A stretch of DNA of 64,000 nucleotides from Cryphonectria parasitica EP155. Its lineage: Eukaryota > Ascomycota > Sordariomycetes > Diaporthales > Cryphonectriaceae. The stretch spans positions 124,001 to 188,000 of the forward strand of contig NW_024468917.1 in assembly GCF_011745365.1 (NCBI RefSeq). Direction: 5' to 3'. Below the pieces are notes generated by a model. That model did not search any database. It was given only the letters and a program-made list of their open reading frames with translations, and was not told where the DNA came from. Made by a program: the position numbers and the translations under genes. Shown here piece by piece: positions 1 through 10,511 of this stretch. The first letter of the stretch is position 1; every line of letters starts with the position of its first letter.

Positions 1-215
1 TTGCACTTCTCTATATCTATATGCTCAGAATCCGGTATGAGTTTGTACAGTTTGTACAGCTCTGGAATGCTTATTATATTCGCAAACAAAAGTCTTGGCT
101 ATATGTTGTGCCTGGTAAGCCTTGAGTTCTCTATAATTTATCTAATACAGAGAAGATTAAGAATTATTGTGTGCAAGTGCTAATTCACTTGCTATAAGAG
201 CTTTAAAGCATTATA

Positions 216-533
216 GAACAAGATGATATAGACTTGGATAAATACTTACTAGATGAGATAATGAAGATCTATAATAATATAGTTCATGCTTTTAGCAAAC
301 TATCTGAGCACTTGATACTACAGACTTGAGTGCAATCATATCTTGTAGAATATAATAGATTGCAGTTTGATTTTCGAAAGTATTTGGCTGATGAGCTAGA
401 ATCAAAGCTAAGTTTAGTAAGATTACAAACAAGCAGTCTTGTATACCTTTGTATATGATTAAATGAGAGAGGTGTAAATGTAAATAATCTTGATGTAGAA
501 TTGAAAGATGAAACAGATATTGAGATTGTTTAG
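216..533 (+). pseudogene. Remnant coding frame with two internal stops in the AT-rich flank
   Basis: One frame reads as plausible protein (acidic, helical, Leu-rich) for 106 codons, broken by TGA at 327-329 and 456-458 and ending in TAG at 531-533. Segments such as DLDKYLLDEIMKIY and FDFRKYLADELESKL read like real helices despite the base composition. I do not recognise the family. It is probably part of a decayed mobile-element protein. Confidence 0.3.
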
Positions 534-1129
534 TATAAGCTAGTACTAGATTTATTCTATATTTCCAATTGATTTCAGATTAGAATTATCTTCGAATGTA
601 CTTCCAAGCTGCTATTCAGACTTGATATTCTTATCAAACTTCCATCTGTATATGATCTTGCATATATTCATCTTAAATGGAATATCGAATAATGTATCTC
701 GTTTGCGCTTAATCAACTAGCTCTGTAAAAGATTAATCAGCATTATACTAATAAACTATAATAATTATTTGCATATCTAAGACTGTTCTTCCTTGATCAA
801 TTCTAACTGATTATTCTTAGTTTTAGTAGATACAGAACTCGATTCATTCAACTCTTGTTTAATCATAATTAGCAATGCCTGTATAGCACTGCTTAAGCTC
901 TATTCAGTTTTAACTGTTATTGTAGAATCCTGATCTTCTTGTTTGATATTGGGCATTGGTGATCGGTTGTTTATCCGAGCTTGTTTAGGCTTGAACTTGA
1001 TTGCAATCTTCCTTTTTTTACTGCTCTTAGCAGTCTCGAGGATTTCAATCTTAAGATTCTGAAATAGGAAAAGATTGTATTTATTATTAGTTGCATCATT
1101 CTTGACCTTCTTCAGATCAGCTGCAACTA

Positions 1130-1610
1130 TTACTGATCGGAGACTTGTAAAACAAGCTGGGTTTGTAGCAAGCTCAGTAATACTTGCTCCGTTTCCGCCT
1201 GTAAGTGATTGAACAAAACGCCAGTTCTTACTGCGTATATCAGAATCGATCCCACTGCAACTGAGGATTTCCTAGATAAGCGCATAGTTTGTTCTGTAAT
1301 CATGGTTGATAAGAAACGGGAATGATTGCAACTTTCTGTACTAAGCAATTGTAGTATAATCGCGAACAACCAGGCCAGAAACTGTCCGAGTTGTATATTC
1401 GCCTGAGTATAGCTGAGCTGTAATCAGAGCTGTTAATCGATTCTTGAGCTTTCTAGTTGTTTGTTCGCTGCGATAATGATCCCGAATAGCCTCTTCCGTG
1501 CATGTAATAAGATTGCCGCGGGTTTCAGCTGCAGGCAAAACTAAAGCAGGAACAACAGGTTGGATACTGCTATAAGCTAGTCTTGCACGAGCCTGATCAT
1601 TGGTTAGCAT
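1130..1610 (-). pseudogene. Remnant minus-strand coding frames (probable mobile-element relic)
   Basis: Two overlapping open stretches in different frames (1341-1610 and 1130-1369) read like consecutive parts of one helical, Arg/Thr-rich protein separated by a frameshift; the upstream part contains AIRDHYRSEQTTRKLKNRL. No start, catalytic motif or family could be recognised. Position inside the AT-rich flank and the broken frame suggest a decayed transposon gene. Confidence 0.25.
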
Positions 1611-2281
1611 TTGTAAATATATATATCTCGAGCTATGACTTACTGTAGATGGCTACAGCGGTGAAACTAAGTCAATGATCTCTGCTGGAAGAGGAAGATT
1701 GCAGTCTGGACAGAATTGCCAACGTGAGTTTTGTGCTTTTATATCTATATGGAAATTGCGAGTTGTTAGGCAATGAATTACATTGCTGCGCAAAGAGGGG
1801 GTGTGAGATTCCATGATGTAGAACTATGTTTGGCCTTGGATTGCCTGGAATGGCCTTGTACGTTCTGATATGAAGTTTGAACGGCTTTGTACAGAGATAT
1901 TTATATTTGTGCGATAGCGTTAGGGCTCAGTATATTATTTAGAAAGATATATTCAATACATGATTCAGATATGTACCTATCTGATCATATCTGTTTAGCC
2001 AAAAACCTTGCATGAATCATGTGTTATACTCACCCCTACTGTATACCCCTGAAAGGGGTTTTTGCAGAGTGAGCCCTATGGCGCACCATAGTATCGGCCA
2101 TTGTTCCTCCTCGTACCGGTAAGTTTAAAAACTAACCCCCGGCTCGTTTATTGATTCTCTGGACCAGGGCCCTAGAATCGCTTGGCGCGCGCACGCCGGA
2201 AAAGGGTTGCTTTTACCAAGAGCTCTGGACGTGCGAGATGAAGCTTGGTCAGGCTCACACAACTCCACAAGCCCCAACGTC

Positions 2282-3319
2282 ATGTCGCTCCACGACTTTC
2301 GCAGTCTCGGAAACGGCATATTCCTTTACACGCCTGTGGCTCAAAAAGGCGGCAAAGGACGTGGTGGCCAACAACAAACCAAAACCACACCGACAGATCA
2401 ACCGACGCTCATTATTCTCTGTACATGGTTAGGCGGTGCGACAAGCAAACGAATTCAGAAATACACCGAGGGCTACCACAGAGCATGGCCCAACTCGAGT
2501 ATCCTGCTCGTTCGGACCGTCGCGACTGAGTATGCATTCTTGAGCGAAAAGGCCCTCATCCGAAAACTTCGGCCAGCACAATGCGAGATCAGGAGGATCA
2601 TCGAGGGGACACAAGCCAACGACGTCCACCAGGCAGCATCTCCATCAGCAGCGGGTCTTCCAACAGGAAAAGATCCATCAGTGCTTCTGCACGTGTTCTC
2701 AAACGGCGGGGCGAACATGGCCATCCAGCTGGTCACGTCTATGAATAACATCCTGGCGACTATCGGCAGAGACACTCCTCTTGCCCTGAGGCAGATCGTG
2801 TTCGACAGCTGCCCTGGCGATCTAAGCGTATACAACACATACCTCGCCGCCTCGCACTCGATCCCGCTTACGCATCCTCTTCGACCTGTTCTCTGTGCTG
2901 CGCTCTATCTTGTTGTGGCCGGCATTGCCGGACTCGAGGGACTGGGAGTACGAAAACACCTGGCAAGGACGATAAGGCAACAGCTCAACAGCCCAGACAT
3001 ATTTTCATCGGCGGCGTTCAGGCTATACCTTGCATCGGAAGCTGACGGTATTGTGGACATGCACAATATCCGATCCCACAAGGAACATGCTTCAGCTAAC
3101 GGGTTAAGGACGGACCTGGTTGTTTTTAGTAAAGCTAGGCATTGCGGGCTCATTGTGGAGGACGAATCGCGTTATTGGAACAGTATTGTATCTCGCTGGG
3201 AGGAGGGAGCTGTGTCACCCATACGGAGTCTTGCAGACTTGACGGACGGGGAGGGGTCTTTCCCTACAGTTGAGGACATGTATGGCCCAGCAACCCTTGT
3301 AGGCAGGAGTCGTCTATAA
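2282..3319 (+). CDS. PaxU/DUF829 (TMEM53-type) alpha/beta-hydrolase-like protein
   Basis: A single-exon gene of 345 aa. The ATG at 2282 is preferred because the family-like region begins just after it; an in-frame ATG at 2207 would add 25 unconvincing residues. The N-terminal strand (LIILCTWLGGA) and the segment RIQKYTEGYH are typical of DUF829. A nucleophile elbow reads HVFSNGG (Ser is the presumed nucleophile). Later segments carry the expected acid (SEADGIVD) and histidine (SKARHCGLI). A hydrophobic stretch in the middle (LRPVLCAALYLVVAGIAG) suits the membrane-associated members. PaxU belongs to the paxilline indole-diterpene cluster, but many DUF829 genes stand alone and no prenyltransferase, P450 or terpene cyclase lies nearby. 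The substrate is unknown. It is the first intact gene beside the AT-rich flank. Confidence 0.75.
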   Translation: MSLHDFRSLGNGIFLYTPVAQKGGKGRGGQQQTKTTPTDQPTLIILCTWLGGATSKRIQKYTEGYHRAWPNSSILLVRTVATEYAFLSEKALIRKLRPAQCEIRRIIEGTQANDVHQAASPSAAGLPTGKDPSVLLHVFSNGGANMAIQLVTSMNNILATIGRDTPLALRQIVFDSCPGDLSVYNTYLAASHSIPLTHPLRPVLCAALYLVVAGIAGLEGLGVRKHLARTIRQQLNSPDIFSSAAFRLYLASEADGIVDMHNIRSHKEHASANGLRTDLVVFSKARHCGLIVEDESRYWNSIVSRWEEGAVSPIRSLADLTDGEGSFPTVEDMYGPATLVGRSRL

Positions 3320-4129
3320 GCTGGCATGGCACATGTGATTACTGTCTAGCTCGAGGACTGAGACTCGAGGGAAGGACAGCGATTACTATAGAAGTAGCTT
3401 GAAGACTGAGGGCTCAGAGGAAAGACGACAGGTCTGGGACTAAATGGTGCATATCATGCTTTTTAGGAAGATGCACAGTACTCAAGTGAGATAGATAGAG
3501 GATTAAATCCCTTGTGTTCTCTCAAGTAAGATGAAAATAGGCTGAAAAACAGATTATAGATCGAGTCAATGACAATTCTAATTAACTAGATTAAATCACA
3601 CATTAAGTCGAGGATCCGCTGTTCCGGGTGTCGATTTTAGCTACTGAATTGCACAACACAATTTTTAGAGACCCCGAGAAGTAAGACAAGGCACAGACTG
3701 AGGAGCGTTGAAGTGGCAAAACAGTGTTTAGATTGAATCTATCTAAACAAAAGGAAGATCTTCAGAGTGGCCATCTCAGGCTCAGAGTAATTTACACGGC
3801 CTTCATATGAGAGGATTAGGGTCACAGTGGCCCACTTTACACAAGTGACGCACAGGTTGCTAAGAGGTATACAGTATATGCGATCCGCTTCTCCATACAA
3901 CCCTCCCTTTGATTGCCTCGAATTCACATTGTACAGCCTCGTGTAACCAACAGATCTCAAGGACTGCTTATGCGAGTATGCCTAAGGCATCACAACAGGG
4001 TTGCGGGGTAGCCCCTGACAAAGATGATATCCTCCAGCTTCAATGTAACCATTAGCTGTGTTTCACCAAGTTCTTTCACGGCCAGCCCTTTCAAGCCGAC
4101 TACGAGTCTTTCCCAATTGCTTATGAAAT
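3320..4129. other. Intergenic region with an imperfect direct repeat
   Basis: I see no gene here. Just after the hydrolase gene, two imperfect direct copies of about 42 and 50 nt lie at 3337-3378 and 3381-3430. Both begin gattact and contain a GACTGAG core. The second copy differs partly by C-to-T and G-to-A changes, for example ctcgag against cttgaa. The remainder is moderately AT-rich and holds the HET gene promoter. Confidence 0.4.
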
Positions 4130-6298
4130 ATGACCAGTTCTAAAGTCGACCAATACTCCGAAATAGGACTTGCGCGCCTATGCGACAGATGTCGTATTCT
4201 GGAAGACCTCGAGTTCCTACGCAAACAAGCACATGAGGGACAAGAAGTATTAATGGTGTTTGACCACGCCTATCTTTTAAAAATAGGCTTCACAATCGTT
4301 TCATGGCCGAGTCTGAAGATGGACCAGGTAGTTCTGTCTGGATGCCAGTTCTGCCGTCTCATTTCATCGGAGTTTTCAATAAAAACTTCCAACTCCCGGC
4401 GGCAATTCTGCCCTGCAGAATTTCGTGTCGATATCCAGGGTACAGCCGTATCCAAACGAGAATCCTTGTGCTCCGAGCACAGAATAACGGAGAGCTGGAT
4501 CCTTCATAGCTTTCAAATCAGGTTTATATCGCCGGAGGGCGGTACAGAATTTCATAAATTCGACATGTTAATCGGCTCAGATGAAGGTTAGATATTCAAT
4601 CCCCCCCTAATAGTAGGTACAAAATCCATCCGGCTCCTTGAGCTAACATGCATTCTTCTCTTGAACAATATAGTACAACACCCGTCAATATTCACTAGCC
4701 TTCCATGCAAACAAATCACCAACAAGAACATCGACTTCATAAAACATTCAATCGAGCTTTGCACATCTTCATGCCATCCACTGCAGCAACTCAAGAGCTT
4801 TCCTACTAGGCTATTGGATCTCGGTTCAGTTGCGGAGTCTGGCTGCGTGCGACTGATCCAGACTAAAGACATACCCGAGGCTGATGTCCCCAGTTTGAAG
4901 TACGCTGCTCTCAGTTATTGTTGGGGCAACACAATACAACCCAAGACCACGCCAGAGAACCTCAAGAAACGCACGGAAAGTATCAGCCTTAAAGAGATGT
5001 CCGCTGTCACCAAAGATGCTATCCGGTTGTGCATGGACCTATCCATCCGCTATTTGTGGATCGACGCTCTCTGCATACTTTAGGGACAAGAGGACCAGGC
5101 TCGGGCTGATTGGGAACAAGAAAGCGAGATCATGGATATGATATATGCGCAGGCCTATATCACAATTTGTGCTGCTTCATCTCCAAGCTGCCAGGTTAGC
5201 TTTCTTCAACGCGAGACTAAGCCTATACTGAGACTGGGGCTTCGACCTGCGTCATCTGACGCATTCGAAAGCAGTTACCTGGTAACGCCGTGCCATACCT
5301 CAATGTTGGCGCACGGATGGTTCTCGGCCGACTGGGACGAAACCATCTGGCATACACGGGGCTGGACCTTTCAAGAGCGAGCGTTGTCCGAGAGACTGAT
5401 TGTCTTCGGAACTCATATGATTCATTTCATATGCTCGGGGTTTTACTCGAATGAGACTGGCTATACTGATACGTGTTGCGCAAACAATAGAAACGCCGGA
5501 GGTGTAACATTACCGAGCAGCCTCTCACGACCTGTATCAAATGAGGTTCGAGCGTCAGTCTTCGGAGAATTTCGCGGCATCCTCAGGTCGGTTGCCGAAG
5601 CCGACTTTTCTCGCGACAGAGATCGCCTGCCAGCCCTTGCCGGCATTGCTAGAAGGGTGCACGAGCTTACGGGAAGCAAATACTACGCTGGTTGTTGGGA
5701 GGATAATTTTCATAATGATCTCCCGTTTTTCATCTCCTGCCCACCTCCTTTGGCTGCCGCAAACCCGCGTGACTTAGATTCGGAGCTATATTTCGGGCCT
5801 TCGTGGTCGTTTGTTAGTCGTAACAGTGGCGAACCTGTGCGCCTGGCCTACCATTGCGGTCCGTTCAAGCCGCAATACGATTGGATCCAGGCGTCGACTA
5901 CTCCTCAAGGAAGGACCAGGTTTGGGGAAGTATCGTGGGGCTTCTTGAAAGTCCGAACAAAGGTGCTTCTCACAAGTGCCAATCTCGAAATGGATGAAGG
6001 GAGGGGGGGCCGATTTGAAGCAGAGGTATGGCTCGGTGGGGCAGAAGTATTTTTCGACGGTCAGGATCTCAAGGCCCAGTGTGCATGCGTTTCGAACCCA
6101 CACGGTGATGATATGGCTTGGGCACTGATTTCTGCTCGGTTGACAGGCGAAAGACGCTACCTTCTTGGTCTTTTACTACGGAGTACTGGGAGGCCGCGAG
6201 AATATTACCGTATCGGGTTGTTTAAATGGGGTCGCTTCAAAGACCCAGGCTCAAATAGTCCTGCCAATTGGGATACTGAGACCATCGAGATCATCTAG
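4130..6298 (+). pseudogene. HET-domain (heterokaryon incompatibility) gene with an in-frame nonsense codon
   Basis: Two exons, 4130-4586 and 4674-6298. The 87-nt intron has donor AAG/GTTAGA, branch CTAAC and acceptor ATATAG, and it restores the frame. The N-terminus carries the CDRCRILE motif common in HET proteins. The HET domain follows with YAALSYCWGN and YLWIDALCIL, then, past the break, MDMIYAQAYITICAASS and a later RGWTFQERALSERL block. TAG at 5081-5083 (codon 289) interrupts the domain exactly where family members normally have Gln (CIL-Q-D/x-E-D). CAG to TAG is a CpA-to-TpA change. The frame is otherwise open for 404 further codons, so inactivation looks recent or allelic. Intact HET proteins trigger cell death when incompatible hyphae fuse. 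A sequencing error or readthrough is possible. No GT-AG intron removes the stop without also deleting conserved HET residues. Confidence 0.8.
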
Positions 6299-6495
6299 TT
6301 GTGGACCGTACATATGTGATTTTAGCACACATAAAAATACGTAGTACTCCAGCCAGACCAGCAGCATAATCAAATAGAGCTAAACCTGGGGACATGACGG
6401 CGTGTTCTCGAATGAAACATTAGCTTGACTACTTTAATTACACGTTACCTCTTATTGGTTCACGCAGATGCTCTCTATCTTCACCATGACTTTCC

Positions 6496-7699
6496 TCAGA
6501 CCCCACGGTCTTTGATATCCTCACCGAAGGCCTTGTCGAATCCAGTCAAACAGAAACGGTAGCGAACATCACTCCTGGCACACCTCTCCAGGGCCTTATG
6601 CAGGCCTTCCTCATTAATGTCCACCGTCTCGATCCAGGTGGCAATGTTATGGTCTGCGGCCAATTGCAACATCTCCAGAGCCTCTTTGCGTGAGCCCAGG
6701 TGCGAGGCCCCAATGAGACAGCCGTTCTCAATCTGAGACCACGTCGAGACTTCCGTGCCTTTGTCGTTCTTGTCGGGCATACTGACCGAAATCCAACGCC
6801 CATGGACATCAAGAAGTGGGAGATACGGGGAGGCATTGACCGAAGAGCTCGCGCTGTTGAGAATCAGATCAAAGGTGCGCTTATGCGGCTTGCTCCAGTC
6901 CTCATCAGACATGACGATCGTTCCCGTGGCGCCCAGGGCAAGAGCGTCGTCATCCAGCTTGTGATCGAGCATAAAAGCCCACACTTCGGCGCCCATGGCC
7001 TTCGCAAACATCACAGCCAGGTGACCTAGCCCTCCGACGCCCAAGATGCCCACCTTGGTGCCGGGTCCACAGCCGTTTCTCTTGAGCGGCGAGAAGACCG
7101 TGAGCCCTGCGCACATCATGGGCGCTGCAACGTTGGTCGGGAGCGCCTCGGGCACCGGGAAACAGTAGTGCTCGTGGATGCGGATGTGGGAGGAATAGCC
7201 GCCCTTGGTGACATAGCCGTTGTCGGGCCATTTGGCACCGTACGTGTCCAGCTGGTGCTCGCAGTACTGCTCGTTGTCCTTCTTGCACTGGCGGCACTCT
7301 AGACACGCCCACGACGAGGCGCCCACGCCTACTCGGTCACCAACCTTGTGCAGCGTGACTTTTGGGCCGACGTGGATGACATTCCCCACGATTTCTAAAT
7401 ATTTCAACAGTATCAGAACCGATGTCCTCGATCATTGGTTATGGAATGATTTAGAGCCGAGAACTTTTGGGAGGACCGGGACAACGCTTACCGTGGCCAG
7501 CGACAAAGGGGTAATACTGCTCTCCCCAACCTCCACAGAGTGTATGAACATCACTACCGCAGACTCCACAAGCAAGAATATGGATGGTCACATCGTAGTC
7601 TCCCTGAGGTTTTAACTTGTGGACGCGCTTGTGAAAGGTTGACCAGGTGTCGGGCGTGTCCACCTCGAAGCCTACAGCTTCATCTCTGGTAAGAGGCAT
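6496..7699 (-). CDS. Zinc-dependent alcohol dehydrogenase, cinnamyl-alcohol-dehydrogenase/ADH6 type
   Basis: Exons 7699-7492 and 7394-6496 encode 368 aa, a normal medium-chain dehydrogenase length. The 97-nt intron (GTAAGC donor, TTTAG acceptor) falls inside the conserved VAGH/EIVG junction. Visible features are the catalytic-zinc motif CGVCGSDVH with GHE, the structural-zinc cysteines CLECRQCKKDNEQYC, a Rossmann motif GVGGLGHLA and the C-terminal SDVRYRF block typical of this subfamily. Such enzymes reduce aldehydes (aromatic and medium-chain) to alcohols in the cytosol, usually with NADPH. The loop after the second Rossmann strand reads FMLDHKLDDDALALGA rather than the Ser-x-Ser-x-Lys-Lys type that binds the NADPH phosphate, so cofactor preference may differ. 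It converges on the HET pseudogene with 197 nt between stops. Confidence 0.9.
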
Positions 7700-9007
7700 G
7701 TTTCAAATGGAGTTTCTCTATGTAATAGACAAGAAGATGATTTTGAGTGAGATAGAATTAATTGTGTCAGAATTTTGGAGTTGTTTACTGTTGTGTTGCC
7801 GATTGAATGAGTCTGACGATACCGGCCTCGAAAGTCAAGCTTCATATCGTGGCTCAACCCATCTTATATGTTTGCAGCGTCGCCATCGTGGTCTCGCCAT
7901 CAATTGCATTGCATCACACTACCTGATAGACCATGGAATAGGTATCAAAGACAGACGAGCTCACGATCATGACTGCCTGCTCAGTCATGCCATCTTACCC
8001 GTACGGCGATAAAAGGAAGAATTCGCTTGACCGGCGCCGCTTCCAGAGAGACCGATTTTCCACCTATCGAAACACTGGGAGGCAAGTAAATATTGATACA
8101 CATGAGTCTCTTCACAAATCAGAAAATTCTCCTTTGCGGTTGTGCCTGGCTCTCTGACGTTCCGCAGACGTGGTGTGACTGTGGAGCCATCAGTGGTGGG
8201 TCACGCTATAGCAACAGCTACTAGAGTAAGAGTGCGAGGTAAGCCCGGAATGACGAGAGTAATCCGCCGTGGAGGAGACGAGAATCCAGGAAAGAGAATA
8301 ATAATTTCAACTTCGTTCTTCTGCGAAATAGTGATGTGGAGTTGGGAGGGGAAATTCCTCTTCCATCGAACTCAGTTGTGAAAGAAAGATAGAATCAGTT
8401 TCCACAAACTGGGTGAAATAGCCATTCATGTGAATTTTGCCGGCTAGAATCATTAGCATTGAGGACCGAGAAGAGGAAACAAGGGCAATCGTACATGCGT
8501 TCCTCTATTAATGAATACCAATGAAGCAATTGCAAAACAGACAAATCCAATTTCTGATTTTAAGGACCTGCTCTGATCACGAGCATTTCTATGAGAGCAC
8601 ACAATGCACACATTCATAATTATTCAGGGTATAGATAGTTAATGAGCCATGCAAGGCTCTCGGGTAATAGCCAAGCGGCAATTGATTGATGGGATATGTA
8701 CTGGAAGTTTGCTGATACCCCGGGCTTTCTCCTAGACAGCACGATGCATGTGTCGATTGCAAATTAAAAAATCGCCTGCGCTATATGGGATGCGTAAGAG
8801 GTGCCTGATACATTGTAACAAAGCAGCACAACATATACAACAGCCAGATTTGTACTCGTATCTGACATAATTATTGACCTCAAGTGAAAGCCCCGCGATA
8901 CGACCATGCACTTCTCCGTAACAGTTTCGGAGAATACACTGGCTGCCTTGGCGACATGATTCATGCCGTAAGACTTTCCCAAAACAGCTGGCAACAACTG
9001 ACGATTT
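7700..9007. other. Intergenic region, no gene recognised
   Basis: Short open frames occur on both strands (up to about 120 codons), but none has a start context, splice structure or composition that I can support. The left part is the dehydrogenase promoter; the right part holds the 3' region of the secreted-protein gene ending at 9008. Confidence 0.4.
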
Positions 9008-9594
9008 CTAGAGCCACGTGACTCCTACCAACAAAGCCATTGCTACTGTAGTCCCTGCTTTGAACCAGCCATGTTGCGCAATCTTGCTTGCCCCAGACGT
9101 CGGCGACGAGCCTGACGATGATGCCGTGGCTGTAGTCGTCTCACCCGAGGCGCTAGAAGATGAGTCCGCCGAGATGGACGTGCCTGAAGTGGATTTTGAA
9201 TTGTGCTTGGTTGTGGTAGAGGCGGCGTCGGCGGCGGTCGTCTTGCTCACTGCAGTGACAGTCACATCAGATGTCCCTGTCGCTGTCGGCTGGCCCGCAA
9301 TCTCGCTACCAGAGACGGATGTATCTACACAATACGCCGTGGGGCATTCGGTGCAGTCAAGAGGGATAGAGATCTGGCATGCCTGACTGGAGGGACAAAC
9401 TGGACAGGCTGGCGTACCATCCACACACTCCACGCAAGAGACCACGGTCGGCTGGCCGCTTACCGCTACACATTTGATCAGCATACGATTCCGCGACTTG
9501 GGTCCTTGGGTGGGCTTTTTGTAATACCTGAATCCGTAAGTTCGCCTCGCGCAGCGCCGTAGAGGAGCAGAGTTAGCGCACCTAGAAGACGCAT
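9008..9594 (-). CDS. Small secreted or GPI-anchored Cys-rich protein (Opy2-like Cys module)
   Basis: The proposed model joins exons 9594-9528 and 9465-9008 (174 aa). The 62-nt intron has donor GTATTA, branch CTGAT and acceptor TGTAG, and it brings a clean signal peptide (MRLLGALTLLLYGAARG) into frame with the Cys domain. The domain pattern is CVEC, CPVCPSSQAC, DCTECPTAYCV, which resembles the N-terminal ectodomain of the yeast membrane anchor Opy2. A Ser/Thr-rich stalk follows and then a hydrophobic tail (TTVAMALLVGVTWL) that could be a GPI signal; unlike true Opy2 there is no long cytosolic region. It probably sits at the cell surface. An unspliced reading starting upstream lacks a signal peptide and is less likely. 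Confidence 0.65.
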
Positions 9595-10511
9595 GATTGA
9601 GACTCGGCTTGGCCTCGTACTGATGGTTACAAAACAATAGGCACTTGATTTATTTCTGATAATGACGAGAGGCTGACGAGATAGTGAGACACCCGACTTT
9701 TCGGGCCCATCTTACAGTCTTTATAACCCTAGATTTTCTTTTAGCCCCCAAAATCTTTGCATTTGCCGAGCCCTTGGTCTGGTGTAAGAGCTGACCCTGG
9801 TGATGCTGGGATTGGCTGGTCTCAGTACGAGAATGTCGCAGGAAGGGGCCGGCCAGTAAGTGTTAGCCTTGGAGCCTGCATGTATGTGACAAATCATGTC
9901 GACGCTGGTGACTGCAAAGAACGTCACCACATAACAACGTAACGCAGCATCACACACAACGCTGCAGATGGAGCAAATTCGAACCAGTGACTCTTCATCC
10001 CGAGTTGGGTCGGTCATCTGCCCGTAGTATACCGAGTATTGCCGGAGCCGGCTTGTGTGTGACCCAGAACCGCCACCTGTAAGGCGTCTCTAAGTGAGAT
10101 AGCAAATGACGATTCATTTGATGCCGCGAAGGATTGCACGTGAATGGGTACGATCAGGTTCTGCTTCTGATGCTGCTGATAGAATGTTAAGATTTCTGAT
10201 TGTGCTGCTGTGTGGCCCGTGATCCATCGTTCCAAAACGCCAGGAGTGTAGATACACGAATGAGGGCGCCATCAGCCACCCGGCACCTGTTGGCAGGGCT
10301 CTGATACCCAGTATAAGCGCCTTGCAGTGGGACGTGTTGCTCGATACACTTTTACTGGCCAGCGGACGGCGTTTTTGGCAAAACTTCCACAGCTGATGGC
10401 GTCCTGTATATGACGGACTGCTCATGGACTCTTGGGGGTGAGCCTGAGCCCGTGGACTTGGCTTTCAAAAGCAGGGAGAGACTATCTTGATGGCAGCAAG
10501 TTTTACTTTAT
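9595..10511. other. Intergenic region, no gene recognised
   Basis: This gap separates two minus-strand genes: the secreted-protein promoter on the left and the RIB1 3' side on the right. Short minus-strand frames at 9721-10017 and 10014-10425 have no recognisable features. A fragment near 9985-10015 (gagttgggtcggt) resembles part of fungal 5S rRNA, but the rest of a 5S gene is absent. Confidence 0.35.

Larger units (their letters stand above)
1..2100. repeat. AT-rich degenerate repeat with RIP-like decay
   Basis: This stretch is visibly AT-rich, dense in TA dinucleotides and full of stop codons, unlike the rest of the window, and it changes to normal composition near 2.05-2.15 kb. Coding remnants remain on both strands: a plus-strand frame at 216-533 and two overlapping minus-strand frames at 1130-1610 that look like pieces of one shifted reading frame. 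Degraded transposons mutated by repeat-induced point mutation (RIP, CpA to TpA) look like this in Pezizomycotina. I could not identify the element family or see terminal repeats, and the left edge lies outside the window. Confidence 0.55.

Noticed and set aside
5040..5083. An intron ending at the TAG of the HET gene (cttTAG as acceptor)
   Set aside because: Any donor upstream in the right phase would delete the conserved HET block (YLWIDALCIL), so a nonsense change fits better.
2282..7699. A secondary-metabolite (indole-diterpene) gene cluster
   Set aside because: Only a PaxU-type gene and a dehydrogenase are present; no terpene cyclase, prenyltransferase, P450, PKS or NRPS gene is seen.
9970..9985. 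Reverse-complement T-loop-like ctggttcgaattt
   Set aside because: The five-base stem does not pair and no A-box lies at the right distance.
9985..10016. Fragment resembling the 3' part of fungal 5S rRNA (gagttgggtcggt)
   Set aside because: The match is short and the rest of a 5S gene (5' acatacgaccat-like start, internal control region) is missing on both sides.
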